Below, piece after piece: positions 9,845-18,402 of a stretch of DNA of 64,000 nucleotides. A program made the translations under genes and the position numbers. The DNA lies in the NCBI RefSeq assembly GCF_020616515.1, contig NZ_CP085135.1, positions 3,038,001-3,102,000 on the forward strand, in the 5' to 3' direction. Source of the DNA: Mesorhizobium sp. PAMC28654 (GTDB lineage: Bacteria; Pseudomonadota; Alphaproteobacteria; Rhizobiales; Rhizobiaceae). Below the pieces are notes generated by a model, which had not been told where the DNA came from, made no database searches, and saw only the letters and a program-made list of their open reading frames with translations. Every line of letters begins with the position of its first letter. The first letter of the stretch is position 1.

Positions 9845-10240
9845 ATGCACACCATCCTGCAGCCGGAAGGCTGGGCGAAACCAGTCGGCTACGCCAACGG
9901 CGTCGCCGCGCGCGGGCAGCTTGTCTTCGTCGGCGGACAGATCGGCTGGAACGGGCAATGCCAGTTCGAAACCGATGATTTCGTCGGCCAGGTGCGCCAG
10001 ACGCTTGAAAACGTGGTGGCGGTTCTCGCAGAGGCCGGCGCCGGCCCGCAGCACATTACCTCGATGACCTGGTATTTTACCGACAAGGCCGAATACCTCG
10101 CCAACCTCAGGGGTCTCGGCGAGGCCTATCGCGCCGTGATCGGCCGCCACTACCCCGCCATGGCCGCCATGCAGGTAGTGTCGCTTGTCGAGGACCGCGC
10201 CAAGATCGAAATCCAGGCCACCGCCGTTATTCCGGAATAG
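9845..10240 (+). CDS. Rid (YjgF/YER057c/UK114) family protein lacking the RidA arginine
   Basis: 131 aa single-domain Rid fold. The GQ segment FVGGQIGWNG, the helix FVGQVRQTLENVVAVLAEAG and the C-terminal strand IEIQATAVI are recognisable. In archetypal RidA an invariant Arg (in PARxxV) binds the enamine/imine carboxylate. Here the segment reads HYPAMAAMQV, with Met106 in that position, so it is not a standard 2-aminoacrylate deaminase. Related Arg-less Rid proteins occur in aromatic-amine catabolism. By position it may help hydrolyse an amino-ring intermediate (inference). GGGAGA precedes the ATG. Its 3' end overlaps a hairpin. Confidence 0.82.
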   Translation: MHTILQPEGWAKPVGYANGVAARGQLVFVGGQIGWNGQCQFETDDFVGQVRQTLENVVAVLAEAGAGPQHITSMTWYFTDKAEYLANLRGLGEAYRAVIGRHYPAMAAMQVVSLVEDRAKIEIQATAVIPE

Positions 10241-10256
10241 CCAATCCCCGGAATAA
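10227..10256. terminator. Hairpin between convergent genes
   Basis: TTATTCCGG (10227-10235) pairs exactly with CCGGAATAA (10248-10256), with a 12-nt loop. It spans the Rid-protein stop codon and lies 18 nt from the stop of the convergent flavin monooxygenase. There is no T-run on either side. Probably a shared transcript 3' end. Confidence 0.45.
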
Positions 10257-10274
10257 TTGTCCTCCTGGAATAAT

Positions 10275-11366
10275 CTATTCGCGAAGCCCGGCCAGCCTCA
10301 GCAGCGGCAGCACGCGGTCGCAGAAATAGGGCAATTCCCTAGTGTAGTTCACGAAGGACAGCGCAATTCCCTGATAGCCCTGTTCGGCTATGGCAGCCAT
10401 GTCGGCAGCGATCGTCTCCGGTGTGCCGACCAGAGGATAGGTGCCGGCGCCGCCGGCAAAACGCTGGCGATAGCGATCATAGGCATGCGTATCGTGGGAC
10501 TGGGAGAACTCCTTCTTGCCGGCCATATGGGCATCGACGGCGTCATGGTCGGCCATATCAACGGCATATCTGTTATAATAGGTTTGCGCCTCTTCCATGG
10601 TCTCCCGGCAGACGACATGCGCCACTGTGTAGACACCGACGTCGCGCCCGTGCTTGTCGGCGCGCTCACGTATGTCGATGACATGCTTGCCAGCATCGGC
10701 CATTTCCGAAAAGGTCGTGAACAGGTAGTCGCATTTGGCCGACGCGAAATCGCGGCCCGGTCCGCCGAAGGCGGCGTTCATGGTCACCGGTCGTGGAACC
10801 TGCAGACTGGCCGGTCGGCTGACCGCTTCCTTCAGGCGATAATAGGTCCCTTCGTAGTCGAGCGGCTCGTCCGAAGCATAGAGTTTCTCAACGATCTCGA
10901 TCCATTCCGCCGCCTGGTCGTAGCCTTTCTCGACCAGCGGCGTGCCGAACATGCCGAATTCCTTCGGGTTCCAGCCGCAGACGATGTTGAGCCCGGCCCG
11001 ACCATTGCTGATATGATCGACCGTCGCCAACGACTTCGCGGCATAGAGCGGATGCACCAGCGGCACGTGCACCGTCATGAACAGGCCGATCCGATCGGTG
11101 GCGGCGGCAAGAGCGGCGGCCCAGGTGAAGGTCTCGAACGACCATTCCCGCACCTTGTTGCGGCCACCAAAACCGCGCCAGCGGGCGATCGGCAGCATGA
11201 ACTCCAGGCCGGCACGGTCAGCGATCTGAGCCGCCGTCAGATTGTCCCGCCATGTCGCCGTCCAGCGCTCCGGCACATCGGTAATGGCAAGCCCGCCATC
11301 GGCATTGGTCGAAAAGACGCCGAGCTTCAGTTTGTTCGGGCCGTGCAGGGGATGTGCCTTGATCAT
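10275..11366 (-). CDS. LLM-class flavin-dependent monooxygenase, RutA-like
   Basis: 363 aa luciferase-like monooxygenase. Segments RWRGFGG, FETFTWAAALAAATDRI and HISNGRAGLNIVCGWNPKEFGMFG align by eye with RutA (pyrimidine monooxygenase) at the same positions, so it belongs to the RutA/alkanesulfonate-monooxygenase side of the family. Such enzymes use FMNH2 or flavin-N5-peroxide supplied by a separate reductase; none is adjacent. It is transcribed away from the HpcH/HpaI aldolase across a 123-bp spacer that carries the shared palindrome. A nitrogen heterocycle or an amide is a plausible substrate (inference). Confidence 0.83.
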   Translation of the reverse strand: MIKAHPLHGPNKLKLGVFSTNADGGLAITDVPERWTATWRDNLTAAQIADRAGLEFMLPIARWRGFGGRNKVREWSFETFTWAAALAAATDRIGLFMTVHVPLVHPLYAAKSLATVDHISNGRAGLNIVCGWNPKEFGMFGTPLVEKGYDQAAEWIEIVEKLYASDEPLDYEGTYYRLKEAVSRPASLQVPRPVTMNAAFGGPGRDFASAKCDYLFTTFSEMADAGKHVIDIRERADKHGRDVGVYTVAHVVCRETMEEAQTYYNRYAVDMADHDAVDAHMAGKKEFSQSHDTHAYDRYRQRFAGGAGTYPLVGTPETIAADMAAIAEQGYQGIALSFVNYTRELPYFCDRVLPLLRLAGLRE

Positions 11367-11414
11367 GTCTCGAACTCTCGGGCTGATGACGGCAGGCTAG
11401 GGCCACGAGAAAAT

Positions 11415-11430
11415 ATTTCAAGCCTGAAAT
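11415..11430. promoter_or_regulatory. Palindromic operator between divergent genes
   Basis: ATTTCAAGCCTGAAAT is an 8-bp-armed palindrome with one mismatched pair. It lies 48 nt upstream of the RutA-like start (minus strand) and 59 nt upstream of the aldolase start (plus strand). It shares the AAGCYT core and TTT/AAA flanks with the sites at 4202-4216 and 12288-12301. Placed to control both directions. Confidence 0.6.
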
Positions 11431-11489
11431 AGCTTCGCCTGGCCGCCGTTTGCGGTTATGGATTCAGGCGGGATGAGAAAGGGATCGGC

Positions 11490-12266
11490 ATGAGCGACTT
11501 CCGTCAGAAATGCACGGGCAAGAGCAATCTCGTCGGATCATTCGCCTCGATACCGCATCCCGTTGCGGTGGAAGTGGCGGCACAGTCCGGGCTCGATTTC
11601 CTCTGCATCGACTGGGAGCATGCCCAGATATCCCGGGACATGATCGAGAACATGGTCCGGGCAGCCGATGTCAATCGCGTCCCCGCCATGGTGCGCGTTC
11701 CCGGCCATGCGCCTGAAGCTATACAGGCGGCGCTGGACAGCGGCGCTCAGGGCGTGCTGGTCCCGCGCGTGTCGACGGCTGCTCAAGCTATCATGGCGGT
11801 GAAAGCCTCGCGCTACCCGCCAAACGGTGAGCGAGGCGTGGGACCCGGCCGCGCCGCAGCCTATGGCTATCGCATCCCCAGCTATCTGGCCGCGGCCAAT
11901 GAAGCGATCGTCGTGGCGGTCCAGGTCGAGACGGCTGAAGGCCTTGCCAACATCGAGGCAATCGCCGCTGTCGACGGCGTCGACGTTATCTTCGTCGGCC
12001 CCGGAGATCTTTCGGTGTCGATCGATGCGCTGGGGCCAGCTGGCGCCAGCAGACTTGCCGAGGCGATCCACACGATCATTGGCGCAACGATCGCGCACGA
12101 CAAGATCGCCGGCATATTCTGCGCGAAGCCTGACGATGTCGGCCGATGGGCGGCCACCGGCGCAAGCTTTTTCATACTGGCCAGCGACGCGATGTTCCTT
12201 GGGGCGGGCGCTGCCGCCGGCTGCATCGCGGCGCGGGCCGAGCTGGAGCGAGGCAAAGCCAGCTAG
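11490..12266 (+). CDS. HpcH/HpaI aldolase family protein
   Basis: 258 aa class II pyruvate-type aldolase barrel. The family hallmarks are DFLCIDWEHAQIS near residue 37, the substrate-arginine region GVGPGRAAAYG, the metal-ligand Glu in QVETAEGL, and the metal-ligand Asp in FVGPGDLSVS. It would cleave a 4-hydroxy-2-oxoacid into pyruvate (or a related 2-oxoacid) plus an aldehyde. It is divergent from the RutA-like gene with the shared operator between them, so it probably serves a lower step of the same catabolic programme. The ATG at 11490 has a modest purine-rich site (GAAAGGGAT) upstream. Confidence 0.88.
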   Translation: MSDFRQKCTGKSNLVGSFASIPHPVAVEVAAQSGLDFLCIDWEHAQISRDMIENMVRAADVNRVPAMVRVPGHAPEAIQAALDSGAQGVLVPRVSTAAQAIMAVKASRYPPNGERGVGPGRAAAYGYRIPSYLAAANEAIVVAVQVETAEGLANIEAIAAVDGVDVIFVGPGDLSVSIDALGPAGASRLAEAIHTIIGATIAHDKIAGIFCAKPDDVGRWAATGASFFILASDAMFLGAGAAAGCIAARAELERGKAS

Positions 12267-12287
12267 GCGTGCCGGGCACCGATAATT

Positions 12288-12318
12288 TTTTAAGCTTAAA
12301 ACTTTTGCCTTGAAAAGT
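12288..12318 (+). promoter_or_regulatory. Tandem palindromic operator upstream of aminotransferase
   Basis: TTTTAAGCTTAAAA (12288-12301) is a perfect 14-bp palindrome. Overlapping it by one base is ACTTTT-N6-AAAAGT (12301-12318). Their centres are 15 nt apart, almost the same arrangement as at 4187-4216. Probably the third site of the MarR regulon. Confidence 0.6.
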
Positions 12319-12433
12319 CCGGCACTTTGGATAAGCATTCCCTAACGATCGTGGCTCCCGTGCCGTAAGTGCTTGACGGTGGTTGCATCGTGCTGTCCCG
12401 GGTGCGATCAAGAGGTGTTTGTACTTGTCGTTC

Positions 12434-13624
12434 ATGCCGCCCCAGTCAACGTCCATGGCGCGCTATGCCTTCGATGGTATCCGCGCCCAAATCCGCGACC
12501 TGCACACCGAAAACATCGCCAACCTTGCCGTGCGCGCCCGTGAACTGGGCGACGTGATCGCGCTTTGGTACGGCGAAGGCGACATGGTGACGCCCGCCTT
12601 CATTCGCGACGCCGCCAAGGCGGCGTTCGATGACGGCCAGACGTTCTACGTTCCCAACATGCGTGGCCTGGGCCCGCTGAATGAGGCGCTGTCGGAGTAC
12701 CAGACGCGCCTGCACGGACGCTCGATCCCCGTTGCACGCACCACGGTGACGCCGGGCGGCATGCAGGCGCTCTATCTGGCGCTGGAACTGCTCGTCGATG
12801 TCGGTACGAACGTCGTCTATGTCGCCCCGCAATGGCCCAACATCCACAATGCCATCCATCTAATCGGCGGCGAGCCGCGTCCGTTTTCGCTCGACTTCAA
12901 GGGCGACTGGCAGCTTGACCTCGACCGGCTGTTTGCGACCTGTGATGCGCGCACGCGGGCAATCTTCCTGTCGACGCCTTCCAACCCGACCGGCTGGACC
13001 GCGTCGCGCCAGGAGATGCAGGCCCTGCTCGAGTTCAGCAGGCGCACCGGTATCTGGATCATCTCCGACGAGGTCTATGGTCGGCTCTATTTCGACGGCA
13101 ACGTTGCCCCCTCGATCCTGCAGATCGCCGAGGACGGAGACCGGGTGCTGTCCGTCAATAGTTTTTCCAAGGCCTGGGCGATGACCGGCTGGCGCATCGG
13201 CTGGCTGACGCACCCATCCGGTGTGGCCGACCAGCTCGGCGCCATGACCCAGTATGTCAACAGCGGCACCGCCGCCCCGATCCAGGCCGGCGCTGTCGCC
13301 GCCATCCGCCAGGGCGAGCCGCTGGTCGAGGAGATCCGGCAGAGGATCAAGACCGGCCTCGACCTCGCCTATGACAGGCTTGGGCGGATTCCGGGCATCG
13401 TGCTGCCCACGAAACCGCGCGGCGGCATGTATGCGTTCTTTGCCATGGAAGGCGAAAGCGATGCGCGACAGGCCTGCGCGAAAATCCTGGAGACGGCGCG
13501 GGTCGGGCTGGCGCCTGGCCATCTCTTCGGAAATTCTTCAGCAGCCTTCCTGCGCATGTGCGTTTGCCGCGACCGAGATCAGATAGCAACCGCGCTCGAT
13601 CGCATGAGCGCTGCCATGAATTGA
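12434..13624 (+). CDS. Class I/II pyridoxal-phosphate aminotransferase
   Basis: About 396 aa, fold type I. It shows STPSNPTGW, the ISDEVYGRLYF segment, and the PLP lysine Lys246 in NSFSKAWAMTGWRIGW. The C-terminal RMCVCRDRDQI carries the substrate-carboxylate Arg expected in this family. Start is uncertain: ATG 12434 gives a standard-length protein but has only a distant AGAGGTG; ATG 12455 and an upstream TTG at 12383 are alternatives. It sits downstream of a regulon operator and 74 nt before an amino-acid-type substrate-binding protein, so it likely transaminates the imported or produced amino acid. Confidence 0.85.
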   Translation: MPPQSTSMARYAFDGIRAQIRDLHTENIANLAVRARELGDVIALWYGEGDMVTPAFIRDAAKAAFDDGQTFYVPNMRGLGPLNEALSEYQTRLHGRSIPVARTTVTPGGMQALYLALELLVDVGTNVVYVAPQWPNIHNAIHLIGGEPRPFSLDFKGDWQLDLDRLFATCDARTRAIFLSTPSNPTGWTASRQEMQALLEFSRRTGIWIISDEVYGRLYFDGNVAPSILQIAEDGDRVLSVNSFSKAWAMTGWRIGWLTHPSGVADQLGAMTQYVNSGTAAPIQAGAVAAIRQGEPLVEEIRQRIKTGLDLAYDRLGRIPGIVLPTKPRGGMYAFFAMEGESDARQACAKILETARVGLAPGHLFGNSSAAFLRMCVCRDRDQIATALDRMSAAMN

Positions 13625-13698
13625 CGCCCAGCCGGGAGCGGGGCGGCAAAAAACCGTGCGGGACCAACCCGCCCGATCAACAACCAGAGGGAACAAAA

Positions 13699-14496
13699 AT
13701 GAACTTCACACGTCGCAACCTGCTTCTTCTTGCCGCCGCAATCGGCATCGCCGCCGGCCCCGCAACCGCCTATGCGGCGGACGTGCTGAATGTCGGCGCC
13801 TATCCGACCAACCCGCCCTTCGAGTTCAAGAACGAGAGCGGCACGTTCGAGGGTTTCGAGGTCGACATCGTCAATGAGGCCGCCAAGCGCATCGGCATGA
13901 CCACGGACATCGCCGATCTCGGGTTCCAGGCGCTGTTCGCCGCCACCACGTCGAAGCGCATCGACGTCGCCATCTCGTCGATCACCATCACGCCGGAGCG
14001 GCTGAAGTCGCAGTCGTTCACCCAGCCCTATTATGATTCCGACATGGGCATCGCCACCAAGTCCGACAGCCCGATCAAGGCCGAGGCCGACCTCAAGGGC
14101 AAGATCATCGGCGTGCTGTCCGGCTCGACCGGCGAAACCTGGGTCAAGGCGCATCAGGAAGCCGACGGGTTCAGCGACGTGAAGGGCTACGATACCCAGC
14201 AGAACCTGCTGCTCGACCTCAGCGCCGGCCGCGTCGATGCCGCCGTCAGCGACATTCCGGGCATGCAATACGCCTTCACCAAGATGAAGGATCTGGTCGT
14301 CAAGGAGCGCATCAAAACCGGCGAACAGTACGGCCTGATGATGACCAAGGACCATCCGCTGCTCGGCAAGCTGAACGACGCGCTGACCGCGATGAAGAAG
14401 GATGGCACGCTGGCCGCGATCCACAAGAAGTGGTTCGGCAACGACGCACCCGCCGATTCTTCGACGGCCAAGGAAATGCCGCTACCCAAGGCCTAG
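13699..14496 (+). CDS. Amino-acid ABC transporter substrate-binding protein
   Basis: 265 aa periplasmic binding protein of the HisJ/GlnH type (SBP_bac_3). Residues 1-27 are a signal peptide ending TAYAA. NVGAYPTNPPFEFKNESGTFEGFEVDIVNEA is the canonical first lobe, and ISSITITPERLKSQSFTQPY the second-strand ligand region. AGAGGG lies 8 nt upstream of the ATG. It belongs with the permease at 14691; no ATPase gene follows. The ligand cannot be read from sequence, though the aminotransferase next to it suggests an amino acid. Confidence 0.9.
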   Translation: MNFTRRNLLLLAAAIGIAAGPATAYAADVLNVGAYPTNPPFEFKNESGTFEGFEVDIVNEAAKRIGMTTDIADLGFQALFAATTSKRIDVAISSITITPERLKSQSFTQPYYDSDMGIATKSDSPIKAEADLKGKIIGVLSGSTGETWVKAHQEADGFSDVKGYDTQQNLLLDLSAGRVDAAVSDIPGMQYAFTKMKDLVVKERIKTGEQYGLMMTKDHPLLGKLNDALTAMKKDGTLAAIHKKWFGNDAPADSSTAKEMPLPKA

Positions 14497-14511
14497 TCGG
14501 CAATCTGCTAA

Positions 14512-14542
14512 AATCGTGCCGGTTGTCCATGCCGGCACGATT
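14512..14542 (+). terminator. Intercistronic hairpin after the binding-protein gene
   Basis: AATCGTGCCGG (14512-14522) pairs perfectly with CCGGCACGATT (14532-14542) around a 9-nt loop. It starts 15 nt after the binding-protein stop and has no T-run. Such hairpins commonly protect the abundant binding-protein transcript while lowering expression of the permease gene. Confidence 0.6.
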
Positions 14543-14600
14543 CCACGGCAGCGCCTCGCGTCCTTGTGAGCGCGCAAATATGCCGTAGCTTTGGATTTTC

Positions 14601-14650
14601 GCGCATGATCCTTGCCGGAAACCGATTTTGGTTTTCGCAGTCATGCTCAC
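14601..14650. repeat. Dispersed palindromic element, family A, copy 1
   Basis: GCGCATGATCC at the left and the inverted TCATGC at 14641-14646 enclose a CCGGAAACCG...GGTTTTCG core. The same plan appears at 54482-54528 and 56969-57012. The element fills the gap upstream of the permease gene. I recall similar elements scattered between genes in Rhizobiales; family membership is by recollection, not a search. Confidence 0.55.
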
Positions 14651-14690
14651 ATCTGGCGTCGCGGGACGCCAAACGTTCGGGAATGCTCCC

Positions 14691-15365
14691 ATGTCGCTGC
14701 TGGACACCTTCTTCAACGCCGATGTCATCATGTCCAGCCTGCCGGCCCTGCTGCGCGGTTTCCTGAACACGCTGCTGCTCGGGCTGCTCAGCATCGGCAT
14801 CGGCATCCCCGTCGGCCTGGGGATCAGCCTGCTGCGGCTCTATGCGCCGAAGCCATTCCGGCTGCTGGCTGTCGGCTACATCGACATCTTCCGCGCCCTG
14901 CCGGTGCTGGTCGTGCTGATCCTGATCTATTATGCGCTGCCGTTCCTCGGCATACGCCTGTCGTCCTGGGCGTCCGCGGTGACGGCGTTTGCCATCATCA
15001 TGGCGGCCTATTCAGCCGAGGTGTTCCGCTCCGGCATCGAAAGCATTCCGCGCGGCCAGTTCGAAGCCGCGCAGGCGCTTGGCCTGCCGTTCCTGCTGAC
15101 CTTGCGCAAGGTGGTGCTGCCGCAGGCGATCCGCCTGGTCATTCCGCCGATGACCAGCAATTGCGTTTCGATGTTCAAGGATACGTCACTCGCCTCCACC
15201 GTGGCGCTGCCCGAGCTGCTCAAGGAAGCAACCAACGCGCAGTCGCTCTACGCCAATCCCTCGCCGCTGATCGGCGCGGCGCTGGTCTATCTCATCTTCC
15301 TCTGGCCGATGGTCCGCCTGGTCAGCGTTCTCGAGCGCCGCTTCAAGACCGAAAAGACGCGCTGA
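14691..15365 (+). CDS. Amino-acid ABC transporter permease (HisM/GlnP type)
   Basis: 224 aa inner-membrane permease with about five hydrophobic segments. The family loop [30 protein letters not shown] is intact at residues 119-149. The ATG at 14691 was chosen because it precedes the conserved N-terminus ([15 protein letters not shown]); the frame is open further upstream but runs into the dispersed repeat. Only one permease and no ATPase are encoded here, so the transporter may homodimerise and borrow an ATPase from elsewhere. It is followed after 44 nt by a class V PLP enzyme. Confidence 0.88.
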   Translation: MSLLDTFFNADVIMSSLPALLRGFLNTLLLGLLSIGIGIPVGLGISLLRLYAPKPFRLLAVGYIDIFRALPVLVVLILIYYALPFLGIRLSSWASAVTAFAIIMAAYSAEVFRSGIESIPRGQFEAAQALGLPFLLTLRKVVLPQAIRLVIPPMTSNCVSMFKDTSLASTVALPELLKEATNAQSLYANPSPLIGAALVYLIFLWPMVRLVSVLERRFKTEKTR

Positions 15366-15409
15366 CCTTCACCAATCCCATCTGCAAAAGCACCTCGCAG
15401 GAGACCACC

Positions 15410-16675
15410 TTGAGCAATTCCCAACCCACCAGCGGCGGCTTTCCCGTCGACACCATCCGCGCCATGTTTCCCGCGCTGCAGAGGGCCGGCGACTTCATTT
15501 TCCTGGACAACGCCGCCGGCGCGCAGATCCCGCAGAGTGTGCTCGACGCGGTGACCAACCATCTGGTTTCGCACAATGTGCAACGCGGCGGCCGCTATGG
15601 CCGCAGCGTCACCGTCGACCAGTCGGTCGCCGATGCGCGCGAGAGCGTCGCGCTGCTGATCAACGCCTACAGCCCCTCGGAAATCTGCTTCGGCATGAAC
15701 GCCACCTCGTTCATCCGTCTCGTCAGCCTCGGCATCGGCCAGATGCTGGGAGAGCGCGACGAGATCGTCATTACCGACATGGACCATGACGCCAACATCG
15801 CCACCTGGCTGGCGCTGGAATCGGCCGGCGCCAAGTTCAAATGGTGGCACATGCGCGAGGACGGCAATCTGCATGTCGACGACCTTCGTCCGCTGGTCTC
15901 CGATCGCACCCGCCTCGTCGCCTGCACGGTGACGGCGCATTCGATCGGCTCGATCGTCGATGTCGCTTCCGTTGCCAAGATCGCCCACGCGGCCGGCGCT
16001 GAAGTGTTCCTCGACTGCGTGCATTACGGACCGCACGGGCTGATCGACGTTCAGGCCTGGGATTGCGACTATCTGGTCTGCTCCGGCTACAAGAATTTCT
16101 CGCCGCATATGGGCTTCCTATGGGGCCGCTTCGAAACGCTGAAGCGGTTGCCGACCTTCCGCGAGGATTTCATCCCCGACGAGCCGCCTTACAAGGTCGA
16201 GGCCGGCACCTTCATCTATGAGAACGTGTCGGGCATGGATGCCGCGGTGCAGTATCTGGAATTGATCGGCCGCAATCTCGCGCCGGCAAACAACCGCTCG
16301 CGGCGCGAGAACATCGTCACCGGCATGAATGCCATCCGCGACTATGAGCTGGTGCTGGCGCGCGAGATGCTCGCCGTGCTCAAGGATTGCGGCGCGACCA
16401 TCTACGGCGTTGCCGATGAAGCCCGCATCAATGAGCGCGTGCCGACCTTCTGCTTCAACATCGGCAAGCTGTCGCCGCAGCGGATCGTCGAGGAAATGGC
16501 CGATATGCAGATCGGCATCCGCGACGGCCACATGTACGCGCCAAGGCTGATGAAGCGCCTCAACCTCTCGATGGACAGCGGCGCCATCCGCGCCTCGCTC
16601 GTCCATTACAACACGGTTGGCGAGATCCACCGTTTCGGCGAAGCGCTGCACGCCATCATCGCCAAGCTGTCTTAG
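15410..16675 (+). CDS. Class V aminotransferase-fold PLP enzyme (cysteine-desulfurase-like, desulfurase Cys absent)
   Basis: About 421 aa, starting at TTG 15410 with GCAGGAGA 5 nt upstream. The nearest in-frame ATG (15464) would delete part of the conserved IRAMFPAL segment. The PLP lysine is Lys228 (SGYKNFSPH). [12 protein letters not shown] supplies the cofactor Asp and His. In SufS/CsdA-type desulfurases a catalytic Cys sits in RTGHHCA; here the matching segment reads RDGHMYA, with Tyr376. It is therefore unlikely to be a cysteine desulfurase. An amino-acid lyase, epimerase or aminotransferase role tied to the preceding importer is more likely. Confidence 0.82.
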   Translation: MSNSQPTSGGFPVDTIRAMFPALQRAGDFIFLDNAAGAQIPQSVLDAVTNHLVSHNVQRGGRYGRSVTVDQSVADARESVALLINAYSPSEICFGMNATSFIRLVSLGIGQMLGERDEIVITDMDHDANIATWLALESAGAKFKWWHMREDGNLHVDDLRPLVSDRTRLVACTVTAHSIGSIVDVASVAKIAHAAGAEVFLDCVHYGPHGLIDVQAWDCDYLVCSGYKNFSPHMGFLWGRFETLKRLPTFREDFIPDEPPYKVEAGTFIYENVSGMDAAVQYLELIGRNLAPANNRSRRENIVTGMNAIRDYELVLAREMLAVLKDCGATIYGVADEARINERVPTFCFNIGKLSPQRIVEEMADMQIGIRDGHMYAPRLMKRLNLSMDSGAIRASLVHYNTVGEIHRFGEALHAIIAKLS

Positions 16676-16712
16676 TCGACGAAGGCTGGCCTGACGGCTG
16701 CATCGAGCGGCC

Positions 16713-17546
16713 TCAGGCGGCGGCTTTCTTCTTGGCCAGCCTCGCCTTGATGCTGGCCACGTCGGCGCGTGGAGTCGCCGCGAACAGCGTCTTGGTATAG
16801 CTGTGCTTGGGGTCAGCGAAGACCTCCTCGCGCGATCCGTATTCGACCGCCTCGCCGAAATACATCACCATCACGTCGTCGGCGATGTAGCGCACGACGG
16901 ACAGGTCATGGCTGATGAAGACATAGGTCAGCTGGAATTCGTCCTGCAGATCGGAGAGCAGGTTGAGCACCTGCGCCTGCACCGACAGGTCGAGCGCGGA
17001 GACCGGTTCATCCAGCACCAGCAGGCTGGGGTTGAGCATCAGCGCGCGGGCGATGGCAATGCGCTGGCGCTGGCCGCCCGAGAACATGTGCGGGTAGCGG
17101 TTGTAGTGTTCAGGACCGAGGCCGACCTTCTTCAGCATCTTCATCGCCAGGTCGCGCCGTTCGGAGGCCGGCTTGTTGGTGTTGATCAGCAGAGGTTCAC
17201 CCAGCACGTCGCCGATCTTCTGGCGCGGGTTGAGCGAGCCGTAAGGGTTCTGGAAGACGATCTGCACCTTGCGGCGCATTTCCTTCGACAGGCCGTTCTT
17301 GGCGATATCGACCTTGTTGCCGTCGATGAAAAGCTCGCCTGCCGTCGCCGGATCGATCAGGGTGATGATGCGGGCGAGCGTGGACTTGCCGCAGCCGCTT
17401 TCACCGACGATGGCCAGCGTCTTGCCCTTCTCCACCTTGAAGGAAACGCCCTTGACCGCGTGCACCGTTCGCGGCCCGGTGAACAGGCCGCCACCGATGT
17501 GGTAGTCGCGCACGATGTTCTTGCCTTCGAGGACCGTCGTGCTCAT
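16713..17546 (-). CDS. dppF: Dipeptide ABC transporter ATP-binding protein DppF
   Basis: 277 aa ATPase. Walker A GESGCGKS, IVFQNPYGSLNPRQ, signature FSGGQRQR, Walker B LLVLDEPVSALD and SHDLSVV are all intact. The C-terminus ends with a basic/alanine tail (ARLAKKKAAA). It is the distal gene of a complete dppABCDF operon on the minus strand and overlaps dppD by 4 nt. Function: energises uptake of dipeptides (and possibly haem or aminolevulinate, as known for Dpp systems). Confidence 0.9.
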   Translation of the reverse strand: MSTTVLEGKNIVRDYHIGGGLFTGPRTVHAVKGVSFKVEKGKTLAIVGESGCGKSTLARIITLIDPATAGELFIDGNKVDIAKNGLSKEMRRKVQIVFQNPYGSLNPRQKIGDVLGEPLLINTNKPASERRDLAMKMLKKVGLGPEHYNRYPHMFSGGQRQRIAIARALMLNPSLLVLDEPVSALDLSVQAQVLNLLSDLQDEFQLTYVFISHDLSVVRYIADDVMVMYFGEAVEYGSREEVFADPKHSYTKTLFAATPRADVASIKARLAKKKAAA

Positions 17547-18400
17547 GAGGCGGCTCCAGCAACAAGCGGCGCTGGTTCGAACAGCATGTCGGACACTGTC
17601 GGCAGGCGGTCGCCGACGGCGTTTTCCGGCAGCGCCGACAGCAGCGCGCGGGTGTAGTTGCTCTTCGGCGATTCAAACAGCGACAGCACGTCGGCCTCTT
17701 CCATCTTGCGGCCCTTGTACTGGACGATGACGCGGTCGGCGGTCTCGGCCACCACGCCCATATTGTGGGTGATCATAATCAGGCCCATGCCGTACTTGGC
17801 CTGCAGGCCAACCAGAAGATCGAGGATCTGCTTCTGGATGGTGACGTCGAGCGCCGTGGTCGGCTCGTCGGCGATCAATAGTTTCGGATTGCAGGCAATG
17901 GCGATGGCGATCATGACGCGCTGGCACTGGCCGCCAGACATCTGGTGCGGATAGGAGTTGAGCCGCTCTTCCGGATCGGCAATGCCGACCAGCTTCATCA
18001 GTTCGATGGCGCGGGCGCGCTGCTGGGCGCTGTTCATGCCCATATGGAAGCGCAATACCTCCTGGATCTGGAAGCCGACGGTGAAGCACGGGTTGAGGCT
18101 GGCGACCGGTTCCTGGAAGATCATCGAGATGTCCTTGCCGACGATCTTGCGCCGTTCGGACGGGCTGAGCTTCAGGAGATCGACGCCGTCGAAGGCCATG
18201 CGATCGGCCTTGACGGTCGCGGTGTTGGGCAGCAGCCCCATCACAGCCAGCATCGACACCGACTTGCCGGAGCCGGACTCGCCGACGATCGCCAGCACTT
18301 CGCGCGGCTCGATCGAGAGGTCGATGCCTTGCACGGCCATGAACGGTCCGGCGGCGGTGTCGAAGGAAACGGTGAGGTTCTTGATCTCGAGCAGAGGCAT
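17543..18400 (-). CDS. dppD: Dipeptide ABC transporter ATP-binding protein DppD
   Basis: 285 aa ATPase with Walker [20 protein letters not shown], signature MSGGQCQR (a Cys in the usual Arg/Gln position), Walker [13 protein letters not shown] and ITHNMGVV. The ATG at 18400 lies 3 nt past the dppC stop. The frame is open upstream, but that sequence is antisense-like and overlaps dppC. Partner of DppF in the same operon. Confidence 0.9.
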   Translation of the reverse strand: MPLLEIKNLTVSFDTAAGPFMAVQGIDLSIEPREVLAIVGESGSGKSVSMLAVMGLLPNTATVKADRMAFDGVDLLKLSPSERRKIVGKDISMIFQEPVASLNPCFTVGFQIQEVLRFHMGMNSAQQRARAIELMKLVGIADPEERLNSYPHQMSGGQCQRVMIAIAIACNPKLLIADEPTTALDVTIQKQILDLLVGLQAKYGMGLIMITHNMGVVAETADRVIVQYKGRKMEEADVLSLFESPKSNYTRALLSALPENAVGDRLPTVSDMLFEPAPLVAGAAS

Positions 18401-18402
18401 GC

